64,000 nucleotides of DNA. Source: Bufo bufo. Its lineage: Eukaryota > Chordata > Amphibia > Anura > Bufonidae. Positions 52,820 to 64,000 of this stretch are shown here, one piece after another (position 1 is the first letter of the stretch; every line of letters begins with the position of its first letter). Where the stretch lies: positions 45,538,323 through 45,602,322 of the forward strand of contig NC_053398.1 in NCBI RefSeq assembly GCF_905171765.1. Direction: 5' to 3'. The notes beneath the pieces are model-generated. The model had not been told where the DNA came from. It saw nothing but the letters and a program-made list of their open reading frames with translations, and did not search any database. The position numbers and the translations under genes are program-made.

Positions 52820-53218
52820 CGCAGTAAACCTTTCCGGCAACCTGTAGCAGCGTCCCCTTCTCGGCGCGTGCGCACAGTGCAAGAAGAAGCCGATGCCAGC
52901 AGTCTGCAACGGTGCATCAGGCTGAGCCTGTGCGCACGTGCGGGATCTCGAAGCGGGAGGAGGGGGAGGGAGGGAGAGGCGGCACTGAAGAGTAGAAGGC
53001 GGTGCTGGGCACGAACGGCGATGCGTGCGGCCGGGCACCATGCATCCACAGACCTCCTCTGCTTGGGCACCTTAATGATTGACAGGTTAGTAAAAGCTGT
53101 TTTTCCGCAGAATAAAGCCACAAATAGCTTTTATAAGGCCACCTTAGTAATCAGAATGCTACCCTGGACATGAGCAGATGTTTAGTTCACAGGGCTTATA
53201 GGTGGTGACAGAATCCCT
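52820..53218 (-). mobile_element. TTAA-type MITE with CpG-rich core
   Basis: On the minus strand it begins AGGGATTCTGTCACCACC after TTAA (53219-53222) and continues to a GC-rich core, 52855-53040. The core looks like a CpG island but belongs to the repeat. The left border is uncertain. Confidence 0.55.
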
Positions 53219-53222
53219 TTAA

Positions 53223-53526
53223 TCATATACAGAAATATGATAATTTGGGGCAGGGTAACGAGCCCAGTCCTCCACACCATAGAGCAAAGTGTGCGGATAC
53301 TGCATATGTCTGGAAAATGTAATAAAAAGTTTGTGAAAGAAAAATAAAGAAAACCTCCCTGAAATGAGTTTTTGCAGGTTGGGATGTCTGCAGATGGATG
53401 ACCTATCTCACACAGCATAGTTCAGACATATAGTAAGTAGAAATCCCATGATCTGTGTCTTCCCTGGATTTCCCTAGAGATCATCCAAAAAGTGACAGCC
53501 ATTGCCTTGACATCCATAGACACACT
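53223..53526. other. intergenic, nothing recognised
   Basis: No gene or repeat is identified. Confidence 0.4.
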
Positions 53527-53702
53527 GGGGCAGATTTATCAAAACTGGTGAAAATGTGAACTGGCTTAGTTGCCCATAGCAACCAATCAGATCCCGCCTT
53601 TCATTTCCCAGAGGAGCTTTAAAAAATGAAAGGTGAAATCTGATTGGTTGCTATGGGCAACTAAGCCAGTTCTACTTTACACCAGTTTTGATAAATCTCC
53701 CA
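53527..53702. mobile_element. hairpin MITE, GATTTATCAAAACTGG type
   Basis: Near-perfect inverted repeat; GGCTTAGTTGCCCATAGCAA and its complement flank the centre near 53613. Confidence 0.87.
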
Positions 53703-54936
53703 TCAATGTCTAGAGAACCGTGTATGGCTGTTTAGTGACGAAGAATTGACTTGAATCAATTCCCTGTCAGATAGCAAAGAACTGAGCTGACACTGTGACA
53801 TCCCAATCTGTAAGAAGGCAGCCAGCGCACGGAGGTACATTTGTCTCCCTGCTGCACAGCACTCAAATGATTGGGACAGGATGATACATATGGAGGACTT
53901 GAAAGGGTTAATTATATAGGTACTGGTATCAATTATATATTACTGGTCAGGAGATGCTGGTAACAAATGACCAGACTGTTAACGAAGCAGAAGCTGGCAC
54001 CATATGGTGATATTCACACTAAGTATTTTCTGAACTGAAAAACCTGATGCAGAATCCGCCTCAGGTTTTTTTGCGTACGTTTTCTGACGTGTTTTTAACC
54101 CGTTTTTTTTGTGTGTGCAGTTTTGGCAAGGATTTTCATTTCCTGCCTATTTTCAATGGAAATTCTGGACGTGGAATCTTCGTCAAGAACGGTCACTTCT
54201 TTTTTCTGCAATGAAGTCTTTAACTGCAAGCAAAAAAAACCAAAAAACACTATATGGTTTAACATTTGGATTCCCCTTTGAAATCAATTTTTGGTGCTAT
54301 ACAGGAGGATGGGGGATTTTTGGCGTGGATTTTGGCATGGATTACATGCCATAAACGTATGCAGAACATCCCCATTGATTTAAATGGGGAATCCAAATTT
54401 TAAACCATACATCGCTTTTTTTCCACTTGCGGTTTTATATATATCATACTGCGCAAAAAAAAGTGTCCTGTCCATTCTTGACACGGAATGCGCATCCAGA
54501 ATTTCTATTAAAAATGGTCAGGAATGAAAATCCTTGTCGAAACTGGAACAAAAACAGTGCTAAAAAACACATCAGGAAAAGTAAAAGCATGCAAAAAAAA
54601 CCTGCTGCAGATTCCGCATCAGGTTTTTTTCAGCGGCCCGGCTGCGGAAATGCGGACCCGCATTTCCGTTCCCGGAAAAAATATAACATGTCCTATTCTT
54701 GTCCGCAATTGTGGACAAGAATAGGCATATTCTATTAGTGCCGGCGATGTGCGGTCCACAAAATGAGGAACGCACATTGCCGTGTCCTTGTTTTGCGGAT
54801 CCGCAAAACACACACGGACTTGTGAATGGACCCTAATGGAGCTAATCCTAGAGCAGACACACATGAAAACCCTCGGCAGAAACCGCAGCACAGTTTTTGC
54901 TGTGGGATACGTGGGGGATTTTGTGTGAACTAGGCC
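53703..54936. repeat. intergenic with two or three decayed MITEs
   Basis: 54005-54620 is bounded by AACCTGATGCAGAATCCGCC and GCAGATTCCGCATCAGGTT. 54640-54833 ends ACTTGTGAATGGACCC-TAA, a right end of the GGGTCCATTCAC family. 54840-54936 ends TGTGTGAACTAGGCC before TTA. Confidence 0.55.
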
Positions 54937-54939
54937 TTA

Positions 54940-55582
54940 GGGTACAACTACACTTTGTAGTCATGTCGCGGTTGCACTTTGCGCTCTGCGGTTGACTATC
55001 ATGCAGCTGTATGGGTGCCATTAAAGGGGTTGTCACAAAATGGTCTTTATCATGTAGAGAAAGTTAATACAAAGCACTTACTAATGTACTGTAATTGTTC
55101 ATATCGCCTCCTTTGCTGGCTGGATTCATTTTTCCATCACATTATACGCTGCTCGTTTCCATGGTTACGACCACTTTGTAATCCAGCAGCGGTGGCCGTG
55201 CTTGCACACTACAGGAAAAAGTGTTGGACTATGTGTACTCCCTCTGTCCTGGCCACCAGAGAGGACGCCACTTTTTCCTATAGTGTGCAAGCACGACCAC
55301 TGTTGCTGGATTACAGGATGGACGTAACCATGAATACGAGCCGTGTATAATGTGAGTGAAAAATGAATCCAGCCAGTGAAGGAGGCAATATGGACAATCA
55401 CAATACATTAGTAAGTGCCTTGTATTAACTTAGTCTATATGATAAATGCCATTTGCTGAAGTGAGAGAACCCCTTTAACAATGGCGACTGACTAAACAGT
55501 GCGGTTTCATTTTTTTTAACAAGAGCCACATGGTAGTCGACTGCAGAGTGCCACGTTACAACCGCGCCATGTGATTGTACCC
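54940..55582. mobile_element. MITE, GGGTACAACTACAC type, TTA duplication
   Basis: GGGTACAACTACACTTTGTA to CATGTGATTGTACCC, with TTA at 54937-54939 and 55583-55585. Both TTA copies are also borders of neighbouring elements. It contains the TTAA-type MITE below. Confidence 0.8.
55025..55474. mobile_element. nested TTAA-type palindromic MITE
   Basis: AGGGGTTGTCACAAAATGG to GAGAACCCCT, with TTAA at 55021-55024 and 55475-55478. Arms of about 200 bp are imperfect inverted copies centred near 55245. Confidence 0.84.
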
Positions 55583-55585
55583 TTA

Positions 55586-55910
55586 GGGCTCATGCACACG
55601 ACCGTTGGATGTTTTGCAGTCCGCCAATTGGGGATCCGCAAAAAAAACGGATACCAAACATGTTCATTCCGCATTTTGCGCAATGCAACCGCCGGCCCCT
55701 AATAGAACACTAATATCCTTGTCCGTAATGCGGACAATAATAGGACATGTTCCATTTTTGCGGAACGGCCATACAGACATGGAATGCACAGGGTATAACT
55801 TCCTTTTTTTTTTGCGGCCCCATAGAAGTGAATGATTCCATTTATGGGAGGCAAAAAAAACAACAAACGGAACTGACACTGAAAATATATACAATCGTGT
55901 GCATGAGTCG
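55586..55910. mobile_element. Harbinger-like MITE, TTA duplication
   Basis: GGGCTCATGCACACGACCGT to ACAATCGTGTGCATGAGTCG, with TTA at 55583-55585 (shared) and 55911-55913. Confidence 0.84.
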
Positions 55911-55913
55911 TTA

Positions 55914-56736
55914 TACTGAAAATACATGTTCTGGGTGAGAGGATCATTTACCTGTCCGTATTGTGGGCCGCTCAGCTAGTCACGTCCTCCTGTTGCCCAT
56001 CTACAAAGCTCGTATTGTTTCTCTTCTACTATAACACGTAATTATAAAGACCGCCATTTCATTCATATTACGACAGCATATCGTGTTCCTTGAATTTACC
56101 ACGTGGGTCTTTTTTCTCCCCCCCTCCTAATACATCATATTACTTATCACACCCCATTCAGCCCTCCCTGTAGCACAGAACTATTTGTTTGCCTAGTATT
56201 CACGTGACGAAGAAGCGATAGTCTTTGAAAGATATTTGAACTGACCGCGTTAAAGGGTTATTGGAGGTCAAAACTGAAAAGATTCCACATTTCCAGGAAT
56301 GCATGAGATGGCCCCCAATGTGTTGTCGAAGCTTCGTGAGCAGTCACACACTCGTGACCTGGGACAACCTCTCGAATGCTAAATCTGTTACTTGGTGTCC
56401 TGACGCTGCAGGTACATTGAGGTATGGTTACAACGCAACTCAAATTTGCAAATATTTGCAAGTGACCTTGTGATTACATCAACAATTCCTAAAGCCTGAA
56501 TTTAGGCAATGCTCTGTGAGCTACACAGCCCGGACTTCAGACTGACGTACTGCAGCAAATAACCGGTGACATTTGTGCTCCTCACATAGAATACAATTGT
56601 ATCTCCAGTTCTCGGCCTGTGTGGATTTGCTGTCTGACTGCAAAAAATATCTAAAAATGTCCTAATAATAAGGAATAAAAAAAAAATATTAAGGGGCAGA
56701 TTTACCAATCCTGTCTAAGGGTAGGTTCACATTCAC
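55914..56736. other. intergenic, no gene recognised
   Basis: 56250-56500 has GCAAATTTGAG-like words and may be an old repeat. No gene or regulatory element can be supported. Confidence 0.4.
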
Positions 56737-56740
56737 TTAA

Positions 56741-57171
56741 AGGGGTTGTCCGGGTTCAGAGCCCGTTTTCACCCAGGCAGCCCCTCTCACATGAGCATCG
56801 AAGCATTTCATGCTCCGATGCTCTCCTTTGCCCTGCGCTGAATTGCCCATGGCAAAGGCTTTTTCTGGGTAAGGCTAGGCGGAGGCTTAGCAGTGAGCCC
56901 GGTGACGTCACCAGCACTAATTTTCAGGCTTTAGCCTGTAAAAAGGTTAGAGCAGTGCTAAATCCTGCCCATCAGAGCCGGTGACGTCACCGAATACACT
57001 GCTGGGCGGAAGCCTCCACCTAGAAGTGTAATAATATACACAAACAGCGTGATACAGCGCAGAGCAAGGGAGAGCATCGGAGCATGAAATGCTCCAATAC
57101 TCATGTCAGGGGGGCTGCCTGGGTGAAAATGTGTATATATCCGGGTTCAGCTCTGAACCCGGACAACCCCT
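56741..57171. mobile_element. TTAA-type MITE, AGGGGTTGTCCGGGTTCAGA
   Basis: TTAA at 56737-56740 and 57172-57175. Arms contain GGTGACGTCACC and CATCGGAGCATGAAATGCT(C/T)C. It is the undisturbed version of 14008-14813 and of the element split at 17467. Confidence 0.88.
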
Positions 57172-57382
57172 TTAACTCCAGTAATCCGATCTGGAAGAAG
57201 AACAGACTATCAGAGTGACCGTAGCCGTACACCGCTGGAATTCTATTGACTGTAATGGGATCGGACTAGATTCAGGCATAAATGGCAGCTTTCGGCCAGA
57301 CACATACCGGTATCTGTCTAGAAAAGACTACCGAGTTAGGAGCCAGAGATTCGAACGTAGCCTAAAGTAGTCCAGAAGAAAA

Positions 57383-57556
57383 AAAATGGAGAAATCCAGC
57401 TTCCATAATAATCTGTAGTTTATTTATGCAAAAAGAGCGTCTACGTGTTTCCGGTCATTGCATATAGACCCTTACTCATGACATGAATGAGGGTCTGTAT
57501 GCAATCACCCGAAACACATTATTATTATGGAAGCTGGATTTCTCCATATTTTTATG
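57383..57556. repeat. inverted dimer with a 31-bp arm difference
   Basis: ATGGAGAAATCCAGCTTCCA and its complement form the outer arms. The inner arms hold GTGTTTCCGG and CCCGAAACAC around GGGTCT. The left arm alone has the TTTATT-containing segment 57413-57447. Confidence 0.78.
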
Positions 57557-58376
57557 TCAAGATTGGTACACTCAATCCAGGTGTTTTCCGGGAAATATAC
57601 CCACAGGGGAGCTTGACTTGTGCTTTACATTTAGCCTAAAGTTGTGGATGAGAAATGTGAGCGGGGATAGACCCATGTGTGTCGCTTTATACCACCTACT
57701 GGATGGCTTACTATGCAACAGAATTGTGGGCCTTTAGGTATAATTGTGGCATCTTAGGCCAAGCCCCATTTCCCAATAAGTCACAACCCTTTCCCTTTAC
57801 GTTGCATGCCCTTGCAAGCTAGATGCAGTGGAATTTTCTTAAACTAGATGTGCCAAAGAAGCGCCAAATGTTAGCGTGTTTTGCAACAAGGTTTAGGCAC
57901 AATCACAATATATAGGGCCAATATATATTAGAAAGTTGTAGAATTTACTGTGATTTTTACAGTGATTAAAGAATAATTCTAGTTTCAGGTTAATTTTCAG
58001 ATTAACTTGTCATCAGTGCACAAGGAATAATACTGTTTCTGACCATTATATGACTTGTATCCTGCTTTTATCAACAGTTTGTACCCTCAACAGACTCCCT
58101 ATCTGTTAGTTTTCACTAATCTGAGGTCCAGGAGGGGTGCAGAGTAGCTGGTATGATGTCTCCCATATACAGCACACAGAGAAGAGGAGATCCTGCTCTT
58201 CTATCTTTCTGTAGCACCCCTTTAGGCGCAGCAGCATGGAGGACATTATACACCAGTGTTCAGCAGTGTAGATGATAATCCACCATTGGAGGGAGAAAGA
58301 TAACTTTTTTGAGCCATAAGCAGGATCTATGTGTGTTTGTGCTTCTTTCACTCTTCTCCCTCCTAGTGTCCCCCTT
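57557..58376. other. intergenic, nothing recognised
   Basis: No gene; frames at 57483-57737 and 58106-58528 overlap repeats or lack protein features. Confidence 0.4.
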
Positions 58377-58384
58377 ACCATAGA

Positions 58385-58672
58385 CAGGGGCGGACTGGTG
58401 ACTTCAAATGGCCCTGGAAAAAAATTAAAGGTGGTCGCATTTTGTAGTCGGGTCCAAATGGACAGAAGGCAGGGCCAACAATACCATATTGCAGCATAAA
58501 ATACATCCTCAACAGAGCCAAATACCACAGTGCATCACAAATTACTGCACCAGCAGCACAAAGTAAACCCCCTAAAACTGCCACTGGCGGCTGTGATGAG
58601 GGTTCAGGTGGCCCCCTGGACATCGGCCCACCGGCAAGTTTCCCTGTAGGGTCTATGGCCAGTCCACCCCTG
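58385..58672. mobile_element. hAT MITE, 8-bp duplication ACCATAGA
   Basis: CAGGGGCGGACTGGTGACTT to GGCCAGTCCACCCCTG, with ACCATAGA at 58377-58384 and 58673-58680. Confidence 0.9.
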
Positions 58673-58680
58673 ACCATAGA

Positions 58681-59584
58681 TATCTATGAGTAGCAGCAGC
58701 TATAACCTCTCAGTGACCTGATAATCCGTCTTCAGCTCTGCCTTACCAAAGATGGATTTTACCAGTGAATTTAGAGCGAGTGATCAGCTTCGATGTGTCC
58801 AGAAATTCTGAGGGCAGTCATTATTGGTATTTGCAGTAGTGTACCTCCCATGGGGGCAGTCCACGTGACTGCTATGGGGCGTAGGGGGAGGAGGACCCAG
58901 CATTGAACTCCTCCATCCGGTCCCAACGTATAAAAATAGGATTTTCATGCAGCCACCACTAGTGCAAACAAATTTTTACAGTCAATGGTAACTATGTAAA
59001 TTCCTATGCATTGAGCTCCCCCTAGTGGTGGCTTCAACCAGACAGTTTTAGAATACACTGTATGAGGGAAGCAGCAGACATAGAACTGTATGGGGAGATT
59101 TACCTGTGTATATATGCCAGTTTTGGGTGTAAACCCACTGGGAAATATGAGTGCCATATTTATGAAGTATTTGTTCCAATTTTTCCGACATAGAAGCCAG
59201 ATAAAGTGTGTAAAGAGAAGGGTGAATTATTTTTACAATTTCTCTATTAAAATTTCTTACACTTAATAAAAATAAACTGTAAATTCATCAGAAATCTCGG
59301 GCATTGCACTTTGCATTTTGCCTCTCCTGGGAGTGCTTGTTGCTAGTGCACTGGGAATCTGGGTGGGACAGGGGGGCCCATAATAAGTTTTGCTAAGGGT
59401 CCCTATGAGATCTGTGTATGTCCCTGAGTGTTTGAGCATTCTTTCAGAGCTGAAGGCATTAGTATTCTATATATGTGGTGATACAGCATACGGCATACAG
59501 CTCTTGAGCAAAGTCTCCAGGTTATATTGCAGGAGATAGTGACATTAACCTTGGTTTATATTAATGAGTCTTTGTCTTTTATAG
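58681..59584. other. DNA upstream of the slc25a22 start-codon exon
   Basis: Mostly unassigned, with MITE debris at 58960-59060 (CCCCCTAGTGGTGGC). It ends in TTTGTCTTTTATAG, the acceptor of the slc25a22 exon. Confidence 0.45.
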
Positions 59585-59668
59585 GTGCTGGCAGAAGCGA
59601 GAGACCATAGCCATCACCACCACAGGAGGACGGACCTTGAGCTTTTATCTGGGATAGGTGGCTATTAA

Positions 59669-59688
<20 letters not shown>
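59585..59688 (+). CDS. slc25a22: slc25a22 exon with start codon
   Basis: The acceptor is TTTTATAG/GTGCTG and the donor AATCAG/gtaaag. 84 nt of 5' leader come first. TAA lies in frame directly before ATG (59669-59671), so the start is secure. It encodes MADKQI plus AG of a split Ser codon. The acceptor implies at least one upstream untranslated exon. Confidence 0.95.
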
Positions 59689-62623
<2,935 letters not shown>

Positions 62624-62742
62624 TAAGTGACCATTGCTGAATGAATGTATACCATCAACCTGTGCCCATCATGTCCTTACCTGGTGTATCCTGTACATAC
62701 AATGATCTAACACGGCATATATATACGGTACATACTATATAT

Positions 62743-63198
62743 TGTGGGGTTTCACTCTGGTAGACAGGATTAGCGGACGCAGTATAGAGGCAACAACAAG
62801 TTCTTTGGATCAAACAGTTCAGTGTTTTATTCACACTTTAGGCAAGTGACAAAACAAGCAGTCGTAATCAAACAAAAAGTCACCTTGCAGTGTTGGTGGT
62901 AATTCACACCATCCGGCAATTCTGCCTCAAAGAGTCCTTGACAATAGCAGCACCAACCTGTTTTCACACTAAACAGGTAGCAGGCCTTCATCCAGACACA
63001 AGGCTCCCAGATCCCAACACAGAGACACCGCTTATAAGCCCAGCTGCCTATTTAAGGACAGCCAGGTGCTGCCAAAACCCAGACCAGCACTTAAAATCTG
63101 GTCCGGTATTTGACCTCACCTGGCCGTAAATCAGCCCAGCAGCACATGCTGGGAGGAAAATACCTGTTTTCCCAGACAAAACCTCTCACTGTGTCACA
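62743..63198 (-). mobile_element. solo LTR, second copy (456 bp)
   Basis: Same borders as 24534-24987 (TGTGGGGTTTCACTCTGG to CACTGTGTCACA), with similar internal sequence. Flanks are ATAT and ATCT, so any 4-bp duplication has one change. It lies in an slc25a22 intron, antisense. Confidence 0.83.
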
Positions 63199-64000
63199 AT
63201 CTATATACATATATAGTCCCTAGGACCTCCTATTACTTCTGTACCATTTACATGCAATCGTTTCACCCACACGGCAGACATCAATTTCCTTGACTCATCT
63301 TCATTCCAATGATTATTGGTTTATTGATCGGTTACAAGTCATCGTGTAGAAGGAGAGAAGTGATACGTCTTGCAGGGTGACCTTTACTGTGTCCTTGAAG
63401 CTCAGGAGAAGTCATATGATGCTGAAGCCACACAAAGCATCAGATGCTGACATTGCAGGGAAACACGATAGCGAGGCCGAGTATTAACCCAGATTATCGT
63501 GCAGATTATAGGTTGAAACTGAACAATATAAGAAAAAATAATTAAATACGAGTTCTCTTCAGTGTCATAAAATACATTGGATGGGCAAGCGCTGGGCACT
63601 GACGTCGGCACATTTATAAGAACGGCCTCCGCCTGTTGTTTGCAGTAGATAATGACACAAGATTGTGTGAAAAATTCATAAAGCATTTCTCTCACGTGGC
63701 CAGCAGATCGCAGTTTGGAGGTGTGATCCAATTTCGTTACAAAAAAAAACAGTTGTAGGCCAGACCCCTATCATACAATCATGAGAACTCTGTGATTTAT
63801 GTCACTTAAGCCACTATAGCTTTGTTCACACAGCAAAAAAAAAAAAGAAAAGCTGCATATTTCATGCAAAAAATGGCAGTTTTAAATGGTGTAATATAAA
63901 TCCAAAACACCATGAACAGCTTCCCATTGATTTCAATAGGAAAAAAACGTGACCTAGCACACATCTGATTTCAAAAACATTTTAGGTTACTTGTTTCAAG
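63199..64000. other. slc25a22 intron, nothing recognised
   Basis: No exon with convincing splice sites and no complete repeat. It continues beyond the window. Confidence 0.4.

Noticed and set aside
52855..53040. CpG-rich block that looks like a CpG-island promoter, with a donor-like CAGgttagt
   Set aside because: The block continues without a break into an AGGGATTCTGTCACC/TTAA-bounded MITE, so the CpG content belongs to the repeat. A promoter role is not excluded but not supported.

Overview
The window is vertebrate nuclear DNA. Split GT-AG genes, MITEs of several superfamilies, Tc1 elements with TA duplications and LTR elements point to an anuran amphibian; I cannot name the species. No bacterial genes, CRISPR arrays or rRNA/tRNA genes are visible.

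Only two protein-coding genes are supported, both on the + strand. The last five coding exons of pidd1 lie at 1152-11392, followed by an mRNA tail to a polyadenylation signal at 13115-13120. They join in frame over 801 nt and encode the UPA-like region and the C-terminal death domain of the PIDDosome scaffold. The first two coding exons of slc25a22, a mitochondrial glutamate carrier, lie at 59585-59688 and 62497-62622. The same two genes are neighbours in the same order and orientation in mammals, so this is conserved synteny stretched here by about 46 kb of repeat-rich DNA. The proteins have no known joint function; the pairing is positional.

Most of the rest is mobile DNA. (1) PIF/Harbinger-like MITEs have 3-bp TAA, TTA or TGA duplications and termini of the type GGCCTC(A/T)T..CACAC, GGCTACTTTCACAC or GGGTCCATTCAC; about a dozen have both ends intact. 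(2) MITEs with TTAA duplications (Kolobok-type) have ends AGGGGTTGTCC or AGGGAACCTGTCA. (3) hAT MITEs have perfect or near-perfect 8-bp duplications. (4) Two Tc1-like elements carry decayed transposases, and two older mariner/Tc1 relics remain. (5) A complete small LTR element (18628-21635) has a single gag-like frame; two solo LTRs of another family and one further LTR candidate are also present. (6) A 1017-bp insertion with an 11-bp duplication carries a hammerhead-ribozyme-like core. Four inverted dimers contain related cores, one of them a perfect 224-bp palindrome without spacer. (7) Several minisatellites lie inside MITE bodies.

Layout: 1-13140 pidd1 with MITE-, Tc1- and minisatellite-filled introns; 13140-26180 intergenic transposon cluster with the LTR element; 26184-26574 candidate untranslated exon; 26600-59580 intergenic repeats with two comparatively repeat-poor islands (about 44360-45120 and 47030-47770, the second with a GC-box/CCAAT/TATA arrangement); 59585-64000 start of slc25a22 and its first introns.
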